Notes under the pieces: generated by a model
Database searches by the model: none
What the model was told of the DNA's origin: nothing
What the model saw: the letters and a program-made list of their open reading frames with translations, nothing else
Position numbers and translations under genes: made by a program
Shown here: piece by piece, positions 1 through 8,607 of the stretch
Numbering within the stretch: position 1 is the stretch's first letter
Layout: every line of letters begins with the position of its first letter
Assembly (NCBI GenBank): GCA_017745075.1
Contig: JAGIAD010000028.1
Coordinates: forward strand, 372,001-436,000
DNA from: Sphingobacteriaceae bacterium
Lineage (GTDB): Bacteria; Bacteroidota; Bacteroidia; Sphingobacteriales; Sphingobacteriaceae
DNA length: 64,000 bases
Direction: 5' to 3'

Positions 1-739
1 GAAATTTAACAAAACTTGCCACACCCTGCGCATTAACAAAGCGGAAGGTATGTACCCCAAATCCTTCCATCATCCTGTAACTTCGCGGGATGGCCCTGTC
101 ACTCATCAGCCACATCACCATGTGGGCAGATTCGGGCATATGCGAAATGAAATCCCAAAAAGTATCATGCGCAGATGCTGCCTGCGGAATTTCGTTATCT
201 GGCTCAGGCTTTACGGCATGTACCAAATCTGGAAATTTAACTGCATCCTGAATAAAAAAGACAGGCATATTGTTGCCTACCAGGTCAAAATTACCTTCCT
301 GGGTATAAAACTTTACCGCAAAACCACGAACATCACGCGCCAGATCGGTTGAACCTCTTGATCCTGCTACCGTAGAAAACCGAACAAAAACGGGTGTTTC
401 AAGCCCCGGATCGCAAAGGAATGCTGCGCGGGTAGTGGAAGACATATCTTCGTATACCTTAAACACCCCGTGTGCGCCTGATCCCCTGGCATGTACAATA
501 CGCTCAGGTATCCGCTCATGGTCGAAATGGGTAATTTTTTCCCTTAATATAAAATCTTCCAGTAATGTTGCACCGCGATCTCCTGCTTTAAGCGAATTCT
601 GATCGTCGTTTATGTTAACGCCATGATTGGTTGTGAGCTTTGTACCGGTAGAATCTGCAACAAAGGCCTCAAGTTTTGTGGTTTTATCATTATCCTGTTT
701 TATCGGCCTGGTATCTTTTATGGTTGTTTTTTTTGCCAT
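1..739 (-). CDS. katE: Catalase, large-subunit (KatE/HPII) type, N-terminal part only
   Basis: Translating the minus strand from the ATG at 739-737 gives MAKKTTIKDTRPIK and then catalase sequence to the window edge, so about 246 residues are present and the C-terminus is missing. The heme-pocket His lies in ERIVHARGSGAHG, followed by VRFSTVAGSRGSTD and GNNMPVFFIQDA, which carries the conserved Asn. Catalases dismutate hydrogen peroxide to water and oxygen in the cytoplasm. The long N-terminal arm before the core is typical of the 700-750 residue large-subunit class; the missing part would show whether a DJ-1/PfpI-like tail is present. An AAGGAG-like site sits a few bases upstream of the ATG. 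The gene starts 13 nt after the stop of the YciE/YciF-family gene, so the two probably share a transcript. Confidence 0.93.
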   Translation of the reverse strand, partial: MAKKTTIKDTRPIKQDNDKTTKLEAFVADSTGTKLTTNHGVNINDDQNSLKAGDRGATLLEDFILREKITHFDHERIPERIVHARGSGAHGVFKVYEDMSSTTRAAFLCDPGLETPVFVRFSTVAGSRGSTDLARDVRGFAVKFYTQEGNFDLVGNNMPVFFIQDAVKFPDLVHAVKPEPDNEIPQAASAHDTFWDFISHMPESAHMVMWLMSDRAIPRSYRMMEGFGVHTFRFVNAQGVASFVKF

Positions 740-752
740 TTTTTCTCCTTTT

Positions 753-1340
753 TTAAGCCTCCTCGGCTGCTTTGTAATTAATCTCACTTTCAGCAATATC
801 AGCAAGTTTGGTATCGGCAAGTCTTTCTTCAGCAAGGGTTTGTTCCAGTAAATCTGCAACTTCTGTTAAACCCAATGTTGTTGCCAGTTGGAAAAGTCCG
901 TTATAAGACGCAATTTCATAGTGTTCAACCTTCTGGCTGGCTAATATGATACCTACATCACGTGTTGCAGTTCCTGCCGTTGTTTCTTCGATAATGCTTT
1001 CACCCTCTTTACCCAGTCCTTCCATTGCATCACACTTTTTTGCAATGGGTTTTTCGCCAAGAAGTTCAAAAACCTTTTCAAGCCTGGTTACATGCCCCTT
1101 GGTTTCTGTAAGATGTGACTCAATTGCTCCTTTAAGTGCCGGTGCAGTAGCGCTGGCAATCATTTTAGGTAAATTTTTAACCAAATGATTCTCTGCCCAG
1201 TAAAGATCACTGATTCCATCTTTAAAAAGCTCTTCCAAGGGTGAAGAAGCCGCTACCGTGGCTTTGGCACTAAGTTTTGGCTTACTGCCGCTGTCTTGTT
1301 TTTTCATGGTATATTTTTTAAGTTTAAGATGTTTCATCAT
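753..1340 (-). CDS. YciE/YciF ferroxidase family protein (DUF892, ferritin-like)
   Basis: A 195-residue protein with a basic, low-complexity N-terminus followed by the YciE/YciF domain from about residue 33 (LEELFKDGISDLYWAENHL), with helices carrying Glu and His residues of a ferritin-like four-helix bundle (SHLTETKGHVTRLEKVF; ASQKVEHYEIASYNGL). Family members are stress-induced and proposed to be di-iron proteins; their exact reaction is not settled. It lies just upstream of the catalase gene on the same strand, which fits a peroxide or general stress role. The start is uncertain: the ATG at 1340 gives MMKHLKLKK, while an internal ATG at 1307 (MKKQDSGSK) is equally plausible and neither has a clear ribosome binding site. 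Confidence 0.88.
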   Translation of the reverse strand: MMKHLKLKKYTMKKQDSGSKPKLSAKATVAASSPLEELFKDGISDLYWAENHLVKNLPKMIASATAPALKGAIESHLTETKGHVTRLEKVFELLGEKPIAKKCDAMEGLGKEGESIIEETTAGTATRDVGIILASQKVEHYEIASYNGLFQLATTLGLTEVADLLEQTLAEERLADTKLADIAESEINYKAAEEA

Positions 1341-1696
1341 TAACCATCATTATTAGAACCTTTATTTTGTTATTTGGTTTCCGAAATTTAATCGTATGGG
1401 TAAAAGATGGTTCTCTGTGCAAACTTCCCTTCAAAACCATTTGCTAAAACAGCTTGTTGTTTAGTCAAAAAAGCCTCTTTAATCAGCTAATGAGATGAGC
1501 CACCAGCTAAATGTTACTATTATGAACAGCGACAATATGGACACCGTGGGCAAATTGCTCATCAGTAAAATGTTGCCGCTATTGTAATACTAACGATTTT
1601 CCTAAGGCAGAGCGGTTCGCCTGAATCAAAACCTGTTGATGCACCCCCATATGGAAACAGGAAAATAAACCGATCAGAAAATAAAATAAAAAGCTT
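1341..1696. other. Divergent intergenic region
   Basis: The 356 bases between the minus-strand YciE/YciF gene and the plus-strand pyrophosphatase-like gene should hold promoters for both. The only open frame noted is a 21-codon plus-strand ORF at 1522-1587, which has no recognisable product. No convincing -33/-7 pair or terminator was identified. Confidence 0.5.
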
Positions 1697-2497
1697 ATGG
1701 TGATGAGCAGATATATGCAGGTAATTATTGAGACACCAAAAGGTGCCCACCAAAAATTCGATTACGAGCCCAAAAGCGGTCGCTTTTTGCTGAGCAAACT
1801 GATGCCGGCGGGTATGGTATTCCCGTTTGATTTTGGTTTTATTCCCGGCACTGTGGGAGAAGACGGCGATCCGCTTGATGTTATGCTGCTCTCTGAACTC
1901 CATACCTTCACGGGCTGTGTAGTTGAATGCCGGATTATTGGAGGGATAAAAGCCTGGCAGCGGGAGAAAGATGGAACAATAACGCGTAATGACCGTTTTA
2001 TTGCAGTACCGGAAATGAGCACGACTTATGCGAAGCTCTATTCGTTAAAAGATATGCCAGAAAAACTATTGAAGGAAATTGAGCAGTTTTTCATCAATTA
2101 TAACGCCCAGGCAGGAAAATCTTTTAAAATTGAGGGGCATATTAATGAGAATCTCGCACTTAAACTGATTGAAGAGGGCCGTAGCCATAACAATGATAAA
2201 CAAAAACTCATTCAGTTATTTCTGCCTTTAACCAAATCACCATCTTCAGATAAAAAACTAAAAGCCCTGGAACAAAAGCTGATCGAAAATTTTGGTGGCC
2301 TGAGCGTGTATGCCCAAAACCCGGTATCGGGCAGCTGGAGGGAAAAAGGGCAATTGGAGAAAGATGAAATGATGGTGTTTGAGGTGATGGTAGCGGTTTT
2401 TGAAGAAAAATTTTGGAAAACCCTCAAAACCAGTCTTGAAAAACAGTTCAGGCAAAAAGAAATACTGATCAGGGTACTTGATATCGGGATCGTCTAA
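1697..2497 (+). CDS. Divergent family I inorganic pyrophosphatase fused to a C-terminal domain
   Basis: Residues 5-160 resemble family I soluble pyrophosphatase, which hydrolyses PPi to two phosphates with Mg2+. The signature DGDPLDVM (D56, D58, D61) is intact, as are IIETPKG and the Arg in SGRF. Other active-site positions differ from the E. coli pattern: the YP..YGY segment reads FPFDFGF, the D-x-K after the core reads NDR, and the late Tyr-Lys reads YN. Residues 165-266 form a second domain (LIQLFLPL, FGGLSVYAQNPVSGSW, VFEVMV, FRQKEILIR) that resembles a stand-alone family of about 100 residues seen in other bacteria. Housekeeping family I enzymes are about 175-180 residues, so this is probably a specialised paralogue. 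The ATGs at 1703 or 1715 are alternative starts. Confidence 0.8.
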   Translation: MVMSRYMQVIIETPKGAHQKFDYEPKSGRFLLSKLMPAGMVFPFDFGFIPGTVGEDGDPLDVMLLSELHTFTGCVVECRIIGGIKAWQREKDGTITRNDRFIAVPEMSTTYAKLYSLKDMPEKLLKEIEQFFINYNAQAGKSFKIEGHINENLALKLIEEGRSHNNDKQKLIQLFLPLTKSPSSDKKLKALEQKLIENFGGLSVYAQNPVSGSWREKGQLEKDEMMVFEVMVAVFEEKFWKTLKTSLEKQFRQKEILIRVLDIGIV

Positions 2498-2783
2498 GCA
2501 GTTAAAATCAAAACCCTCATCATTTTAACCGGTTACCGCGGTTAATTCAGAAGCAGTAACAGCGTAAGCAATAAATGACGCTTTTAAATGCTCCCAAAAC
2601 TATTTAGCTTGAGGGTATTGTTTTAGGTGTTTTATCTTGCTGTGCAGTACGAATAACCGGATGTTTTGATAAAATCAAAACTAAATAACCGATCGGTAAA
2701 ATCAAACAGTTGCCGTAGCGAATAAATGGATTTTAACTTTAAAAGTAGGAAAACCTTTTCTCCGGGATAACGGTTGTATTGAC

Positions 2784-3257
2784 ATGGAAAACTTAGACCT
2801 ATTGATCATACCCGCAGCAAGGCAAGGAGAAACCGAAGTATTAAAAGAGCTTATCAAAAGGGGGGCAAATGTTAATTTCAGAGATGAAAAAGGATATACT
2901 CCGCTAATTATAGCCTGTTACAATAACCGTTTATCAAGCGCAGAGCTGCTTTTGGAGGCAGGAGCTGATATAGATGCTGCAGACTTTGGTGGCAATACGG
3001 CATTAATGGGCGTTTGCTTTAAAGGTTATCTTCCAATTGCAGAACTACTGATCGACAAGGGTGCAAACTTAGATCTTCAACACGGAAACGGAGGAACGGC
3101 CCTTATGTTTGCAGCGATGTTTGGCAGAAACGATCTGCTGAAACTCTTAATCGAAAAAGGTGCAGATCCTTCGCTTACCGATATCCGCGGACAGCGTGCA
3201 GCAGAACTTGCAGCCATGCAGGGTAATGAAGAAGGACTTGCCATTTTACAGCATTAG
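2784..3257 (+). CDS. Ankyrin-repeat protein, 157 aa
   Basis: Four to five ankyrin repeats fill the protein. The recurring pattern is G-x-TPLIIACYNN...AELLLEAGADID, with copies near residues 12, 40, 73 and 107 and the usual LI-x-KGA turns. No signal peptide or membrane segment is visible, so a cytoplasmic protein-binding role is likely; the partner cannot be read from sequence. Ankyrin genes beside catalase genes are known in other bacteria (for example AnkB in Pseudomonas), and this one lies 2 kb from the catalase gene, but the link is inference. It is preceded by 286 bases without a gene and reads away from the stress cluster. Confidence 0.85.
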   Translation: MENLDLLIIPAARQGETEVLKELIKRGANVNFRDEKGYTPLIIACYNNRLSSAELLLEAGADIDAADFGGNTALMGVCFKGYLPIAELLIDKGANLDLQHGNGGTALMFAAMFGRNDLLKLLIEKGADPSLTDIRGQRAAELAAMQGNEEGLAILQH

Positions 3258-3379
3258 GCTTTGCCGTCAAGCAACCCCTTAACCAACAGTTTCCATAGAG
3301 GATAGGATAAACCCCGTTTCGCACTAAAACCAACAATTAAATCCACGCCCGTCATGCATTCTTTCGATTTCTTCAATCT

Positions 3380-3670
3380 TTACCCAATCAAATCCACTGC
3401 CTGATACAGGGCCTCGCGTTTATTCCCATACACGACAAAAAAAAGCCACTGATCTCTACCAGTGGCCCTATTTCTCAAAACAGTTTCCTGTTTATTTTGC
3501 GCTGTTTTTTTCTCGGTAACCTCGGCTCTGATCTCTTGAGCCAAAGTTTTAAGATGCTGCATTGCTTTACGCACACGTGTACCTGCTGCCCCATTTCTAC
3601 CACCATAAAATTTCGCTACATCAGCCTCAACTGAAGCGATCACTTCCTGTACCTGTTTGAATTTGTTCAT
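3380..3670 (-). CDS. Histone H1-like DNA-binding protein, C-terminus probably frameshifted
   Basis: Starting at the ATG at 3670, MNKFKQVQEVIASVEADV and the segment ending RKAMQHLKTLAQEIRAEVTEKK match the short histone H1-like proteins of Bacteroidota, which are usually about 60 residues. After TEKK the frame runs on for roughly 38 residues of unrelated sequence. The cause is visible: a run of seven A on the coding strand (3511-3505) followed by TAA in the +1 frame at 3494-3492. With eight A the protein would end EKKNSAK, the expected length. A Rho-independent terminator (3466-3437) then lies inside the extended frame, so the extension is very unlikely to be genuine. An 8-bp hairpin sits 14 nt upstream of the ATG. 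Confidence 0.72.
   Translation of the reverse strand: MNKFKQVQEVIASVEADVAKFYGGRNGAAGTRVRKAMQHLKTLAQEIRAEVTEKKTAQNKQETVLRNRATGRDQWLFFVVYGNKREALYQAVDLIG
3437..3466 (-). terminator. Rho-independent terminator inside the extended H1 frame
   Basis: On the minus strand GCCACTG, an 8-base loop, CAGTGGC, then eight T. It lies 26 nt after the out-of-frame TAA that would end the normal H1-like protein. Confidence 0.85.
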
Positions 3671-3684
3671 TTTTTGATTTTTTT

Positions 3685-3704
3685 CAGGGGCCAAACGGCC
3701 CCTG
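3685..3704 (-). promoter_or_regulatory. Hairpin just upstream of the H1-like start codon
   Basis: CAGGGGCC, loop GTTT, GGCCCCTG: a perfect 8-bp G/C-rich stem in the predicted 5' leader, ending 14 nt before the ATG and followed by an A-rich stretch. It could stabilise the mRNA or influence initiation. Function is inferred. Confidence 0.5.
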
Positions 3705-3748
3705 GTTAATATTTGTTATGTACCGTAACAATTAAAACAAATGATCTG

Positions 3749-5341
3749 TTACCAGCCTGCATTTTGTTTTAACGTTCCATTAGAAAGCCCTATTTGGGTA
3801 TATGGTATTTGCTGCAAACCTTTTGTAGCTATAATATTTGCAGCAGATATTTTTTTCTCTGTACTTACACCACCATTTAATACGGTTGAAGTTTCGGCAA
3901 TTTCCTGGGCCGCTTTATCTATTCCCTGGCGCAATAAATCATAATAGCGTATTCCTTCGAAAGCAAATTCCAGCCTGCGTTCTTTAATGATGTTATCCTG
4001 GCTTATTGCAAGCGGTGTAAATGCATCTTTATATGCACGCTGCCTAACAGCATCAAAATAGGTTTGGGCATTTCCACTTCCCAACTCTGCTGCCATCAAT
4101 AATACATCAGCATAACGGATAGATACATAATCCTGGAACTGACCAATCTGGAAATTGGGATTACCATTTGCCTCTGGCAGGGGCTTGCCATCTAAACCGA
4201 TCATTGGACTGTATTTTTTTACATAGTAGCCGGTATATTCTCTCTGACCTTTTTGATTTGTGAAGGGGAGTTTTTCATCAACAATAGAAATGATAGAACC
4301 TGCTCTTCTTGTATCAGTTGGCAGATATGCATTCCATAGTTTAGGGTTTACGGTTTCAGCACCCCATCCGTTTCCGTACGGGTAAATTGCCTGCTCACGC
4401 ATACCTATCATTACCATCCAATGGTTGCCATCGGTATTGCCAGCATAATCACTTGTATACGTATATTTTATTGCAAAAATGGTTTCTTTATTGTCTTCAC
4501 CTGCATAAGACGTTAGTGAAGCAGCAGGCCATAGGTTGGCAAAATTCTCAATTAAACCATATCCGCCTTTTGTAATTACATCTTCAAGATAGGCAAGGGT
4601 TTCTGATTTAGATACAACCCCAACTAAATCTGCCTTTGCATAGTAACCTGTGTAAAACAGGAATACGCGGCCCATCAATGCTTCAGCAGCATACCTGGTA
4701 ACCCTACCATGATTGGCTACCGCCTGAGCCGGGTAAGCAACTTCCGGTAAATTTGCTGCAGCGAATTTAAGATCGTTGGCAATTACCTTATAAACTTCAT
4801 CCGGATTACTTTGTGGTATATTCTCGGTAGATGGGGCCGTTAACAATGGAATGTTACCCCAAAGCCTAACCATATCAAATAACAGGTAGGCACGCAAAAA
4901 GCGGGTCTCAGATTCGTATGTTTTTCTTAACTGGGTATCGCTACCCCATTCTATCTGATCTAATTTACTCAGTAGCATGTTGCAGCGAAACAGCGCCCTA
5001 TAATACAAAACCCAGTTTCGATTATATAAATTTTGATCTGATGGCGAACGCAACTTATCAAATTCATCAATCATCTGGTAACCAAAACCATCAGAATTTC
5101 CGGTTGCTCCGAAAGTATTGTCAGACATTACCTCGGCTGCAACGGGCAAAGCAATCCCTTCAGACCACACTACCTGTAATCCGTCATAACAACCAACAAG
5201 TGCAGTAAATGCATCTTTTGGTGTTTTGTAAAAATTTTGATCTGTTACTGCTGTCACTTGCTTAGTATCCAGAAAACTTTTTTTGCAGGCGCCTAAAGAT
5301 AAAAGGCTCAGTGCAACAGCATATATTTTTATAGCTTTCAT
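3749..5341 (-). CDS. SusD/RagB-family outer-membrane lipoprotein
   Basis: A 530-residue protein starting MKAIKIYAVALSLLSLGAC: a lipoprotein signal with lipobox LGAC at about residues 16-19, so it is probably anchored by Cys19. The N-terminal SusD domain (FLDTKQVTAVTDQNFYKTPKDA) contains TPR-like helices, and the C-terminal part has RYADVLLMAAEL and IIKERRLEFAFEGIRYYDL, classic RagB/SusD blocks. SusD proteins cap the SusC barrel at the cell surface and bind glycans or peptides. It lies 18 nt downstream of the SusC gene on the same strand, the standard operon order. The substrate cannot be inferred, because no intact enzyme gene accompanies the pair. Confidence 0.95.
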   Translation of the reverse strand: MKAIKIYAVALSLLSLGACKKSFLDTKQVTAVTDQNFYKTPKDAFTALVGCYDGLQVVWSEGIALPVAAEVMSDNTFGATGNSDGFGYQMIDEFDKLRSPSDQNLYNRNWVLYYRALFRCNMLLSKLDQIEWGSDTQLRKTYESETRFLRAYLLFDMVRLWGNIPLLTAPSTENIPQSNPDEVYKVIANDLKFAAANLPEVAYPAQAVANHGRVTRYAAEALMGRVFLFYTGYYAKADLVGVVSKSETLAYLEDVITKGGYGLIENFANLWPAASLTSYAGEDNKETIFAIKYTYTSDYAGNTDGNHWMVMIGMREQAIYPYGNGWGAETVNPKLWNAYLPTDTRRAGSIISIVDEKLPFTNQKGQREYTGYYVKKYSPMIGLDGKPLPEANGNPNFQIGQFQDYVSIRYADVLLMAAELGSGNAQTYFDAVRQRAYKDAFTPLAISQDNIIKERRLEFAFEGIRYYDLLRQGIDKAAQEIAETSTVLNGGVSTEKKISAANIIATKGLQQIPYTQIGLSNGTLKQNAGW

Positions 5342-5359
5342 ATTTTTATGATCTTGTAG

Positions 5360-8300
5360 TTAAAACTTAAGATTAGCTCCTATCATGAATGTTCTTGGTC
5401 TTGGATAATAACCCAAATCGATACCAGACGCAAATCCCTGAGTACCATAACCTATCTCCGGGTCCATTCCGTCGTATTTTGTAAAGGTGTAAACGTTTAA
5501 TGCAGCAGCATATAACCTTACCTGTTTCAGGTAGCTCTTTTTAAATACCTTGCCAAGATTATAACCAACAGTGATGTTGCTGATTCTTAAAAAATCACCT
5601 TTTTGAATATACAAATCAGAGAAATTGCTCCAATTCCGGTTGTCTTCAGTTACGCGCGGAATGGTGTTCGATGTGCCCTCTCCGTGCCATCTATCGAGTA
5701 TTCGGGTGGTATAGTTACCAAACTGACTAGACGGATTTCTGTAGGATTGAACAATATCATTTCCGGCAACTCCAGAAGCTACAACAGAAAAATCGAAGCC
5801 TTTGTAATCACCCGAAAGTGTGATACCAAATGTATAATTCGGATTCGGGTTACCAATCATGCCCCTATCCAGGTTATCTATCATACCATCTCCATTAACA
5901 TCCACGTACTTAACGTCTCCGGGAGCAGCGGTTGGTTGTATTACCTTACCACTGGCAGATCTGTAATTTTGAACCTCGGCTTCATTCTGAAAAATACCCG
6001 CTGTTTTTAACCCCCAGAAATAGCCAATTGGGAATCCGGTTTGAGCACGGTAGAACTCAAGTGCATTGTTGAACAGTTCATTCTCACCACCGTGAATAAT
6101 TCCGTCGGAAGTAGGAATATTTTCAACTTTGTTCTTATTATAAGCGCCATTAACACCAACAGAATAATTAAATTCGCCCACCTTGTTTTTATAAGTAAGA
6201 GCCAGTTCTATACCTGTGTTTCTTACGTTACCACCATTAATAAAAGGAGGATTGGCGCCAGCTGTGGCCAGAATCGGTACGGCTATTAACCAATCTTTAG
6301 TGGTTTTATTATACCAGTCGAAATTCAACGCAAATTTGCCCTGCAAAAAATTAGCATCAAATCCGATGTTAGTCTGTTCGGAGGTTTCCCATTTCACTGC
6401 TGGATTACTAATTCTATCTTGGTAGCCGCCAGGTGTAAGTACACCCTCAGTAGGACCAAAAATATAATTGGTATTATTTAGCTTAATTGGTGCCAGATAT
6501 TGAAACGCATCTATATTTTGACTTCCAACCTGCCCCCAGCTGGCACGAACCTTAAGAAAGTCTAACCAATCCTTTTGCCCCTGCATAAAATTCTCGTTGG
6601 TTACTACCCAGCCTGCAGAAACAGAAGGGAAATACCCCCAGCGGTTTGCCGGGCCAAAACGTGAAGAACCATCTGCCCTGAATGTGGCATTTAATAAAAA
6701 TTTTTCTTTGTAATTATAATTTAACCTGCCAAAATAAGATAACCTGCGATCCGGATCGTTAGGTCTGCCTCCAATAGTAATACCCGCTATGTTTTTACCC
6801 GTTGCATTACTTAGCCATGCATAATCAAAACCATCAGCAATCAAATTTGTATTGGTTCCAAAAATACTGGAACCATCGGCACGATATGCAGAACTTCCTG
6901 CCATAGCTTCAAAAGTATGGTCGTTACCTAATTTAAATTTATAGCTCAACAAATTATCCCAGATTAGTGATTTACCTTTATTCATCGACTGGCTGGCTTT
7001 GTTAACAAGGTTATAACTGTAAACCGAAAGGCTGTAAACAGGGGTATAAGAACGGCTTTCGCCTGCACTATAATCTATACCTAAACTGGTTCTGAATTTC
7101 AGATTTTTAATCGGTTCAATTACCATATAAATATCGCCAAGTATACGCTGCGTATTATTTTTGTTCTGGCTGTTGTATACCATCAATGCATAAGGATTTG
7201 CCTCACCATTATTCCATGTAGATTTGCTGTTATCGAAGAAATTTCCATTCTCATCATACATCTTCAAAAATGGACTGGCACTAAATGCTCCACGTAACGT
7301 GTTATTATACTGATTACCGACCAGTATACCGTTATTATTAATATCTGTATAGGTAAGGTGCTGACCAATTTTGATGATATCTTTATAAAAATTATGTTCT
7401 GAATTGATTTTAAAGCTGTAGCGTTCGTAATTAGACAAGCCTTTACCTCCTACAATACCCTCTTGCCCGGTATAAGACAAGCCCAATGAATAAACTGAAG
7501 TTTCAGATGCACCCGATGCGCCAAGTGCATAGTTTTGTGTGAGTGCATTGTCTACAAACATCTCGTCCATCCAGTTTGTACCTTTGCCAAAAGCTTTTAT
7601 TTGATCATTGGTAAACAGTGGTTGTTTGCCGCTGTTTACAGCAGCTTCGCTCATTATGGCTGCATATTGCGAAGCATCAAGCAACTCTATTTTTTTTGCA
7701 ACGTTTTGTACGCCTGCGTAAGCATCAAAAGTAATCTGCCCTTTCTGCCCACGTTTACCTTGCCGTGTAGTAACCAACACAACACCATTAGCCGCCTGAG
7801 AACCATAAATAGCCGCAGATGCAGCATCTTTTAGCACATCGATTGATTCGATATCTGATGAGTTTAAATAAGTGATATCACCTGTAAGCACGCCATCTAC
7901 AACATATAGCGGCGATGCATTGCCAATGGTACCTAAACCCCTTATGGTTACCTTGATGTTTTCGCCGGGCTGACCGGAAGTAGAGGTGATTTGTACACCG
8001 GGAGTTTGCCCCTGTAAGCCTTGCAATGCGTTAGTAGTACTTTGCTTTTGCAGCGTTTCTCCTTTAACCTGAACGGTGGCGCCCGTTACGAGTTTCTTTT
8101 GCTGAACACCGTAACCCACCACCACTACTTCATCTAGCTGCTGTTTATCTTCAGCTAAACTAATGTTAACTGTAGCACCTTGTCCAACCGGTACTTCTTT
8201 AGTTACAAAACCAACAGAGCTGATCTGGAGTATATCTCCTGCCTGGGCACTAATGGTATACGTACCCTCGCTACTCGTTCCGGTTCCACCGGTTTTTCCT

Positions 8301-8461
8301 TTAACTTTTACTACTGCACCCGGTATAGGGAGTCCATCCGCTGAAGTCACTTTTCCGCTGATCTGACTCTGCTGCGCAAACAAAGATTCGCTGAAAACAA
8401 GCAGTGAAAAAAACATCAACAGAAAAATATGTTCTCTTTTAATTATAGAATTCTTTTTCAT
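5360..8461 (-). CDS. SusC/RagA-family TonB-linked outer-membrane transporter
   Basis: A 1033-residue protein: signal peptide (about 1-29, ending SLFAQ), carboxypeptidase-regulatory-like domain (32-110, SGKVTSADGLPIPGAVVKV), a TonB-box-like segment DEVVVVGYG, a plug domain (ALQGLQGQTPGVQI, VVDGVLTGDITYL, LKDAASAAIYG) and a long 22-strand-type barrel ending in the aromatic-rich FMIGANLKF. These proteins import oligosaccharides or other large solutes across the outer membrane using TonB energy, with SusD as lid. The only nearby enzyme gene is a GH31 remnant upstream on the same strand, suggesting the locus once handled an alpha-linked glycan. No anti-sigma/ECF or hybrid two-component regulator is present in the window. 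Confidence 0.96.
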   Translation of the reverse strand: MKKNSIIKREHIFLLMFFSLLVFSESLFAQQSQISGKVTSADGLPIPGAVVKVKGKTGGTGTSSEGTYTISAQAGDILQISSVGFVTKEVPVGQGATVNISLAEDKQQLDEVVVVGYGVQQKKLVTGATVQVKGETLQKQSTTNALQGLQGQTPGVQITSTSGQPGENIKVTIRGLGTIGNASPLYVVDGVLTGDITYLNSSDIESIDVLKDAASAAIYGSQAANGVVLVTTRQGKRGQKGQITFDAYAGVQNVAKKIELLDASQYAAIMSEAAVNSGKQPLFTNDQIKAFGKGTNWMDEMFVDNALTQNYALGASGASETSVYSLGLSYTGQEGIVGGKGLSNYERYSFKINSEHNFYKDIIKIGQHLTYTDINNNGILVGNQYNNTLRGAFSASPFLKMYDENGNFFDNSKSTWNNGEANPYALMVYNSQNKNNTQRILGDIYMVIEPIKNLKFRTSLGIDYSAGESRSYTPVYSLSVYSYNLVNKASQSMNKGKSLIWDNLLSYKFKLGNDHTFEAMAGSSAYRADGSSIFGTNTNLIADGFDYAWLSNATGKNIAGITIGGRPNDPDRRLSYFGRLNYNYKEKFLLNATFRADGSSRFGPANRWGYFPSVSAGWVVTNENFMQGQKDWLDFLKVRASWGQVGSQNIDAFQYLAPIKLNNTNYIFGPTEGVLTPGGYQDRISNPAVKWETSEQTNIGFDANFLQGKFALNFDWYNKTTKDWLIAVPILATAGANPPFINGGNVRNTGIELALTYKNKVGEFNYSVGVNGAYNKNKVENIPTSDGIIHGGENELFNNALEFYRAQTGFPIGYFWGLKTAGIFQNEAEVQNYRSASGKVIQPTAAPGDVKYVDVNGDGMIDNLDRGMIGNPNPNYTFGITLSGDYKGFDFSVVASGVAGNDIVQSYRNPSSQFGNYTTRILDRWHGEGTSNTIPRVTEDNRNWSNFSDLYIQKGDFLRISNITVGYNLGKVFKKSYLKQVRLYAAALNVYTFTKYDGMDPEIGYGTQGFASGIDLGYYPRPRTFMIGANLKF

Positions 8462-8607
8462 GCTGTTCTTAAAAATTTAATAAATAATTGATTCATTTTA
8501 TATTGGTTTTTCTAGTTAGCGCTTGATTGTAGTTGCATTACCGTTGTAGGTACAACTGTGGTTTGCCTTTTGATTAAATGCTAATACCTTGGCTGATTTG
8601 GGGATAA

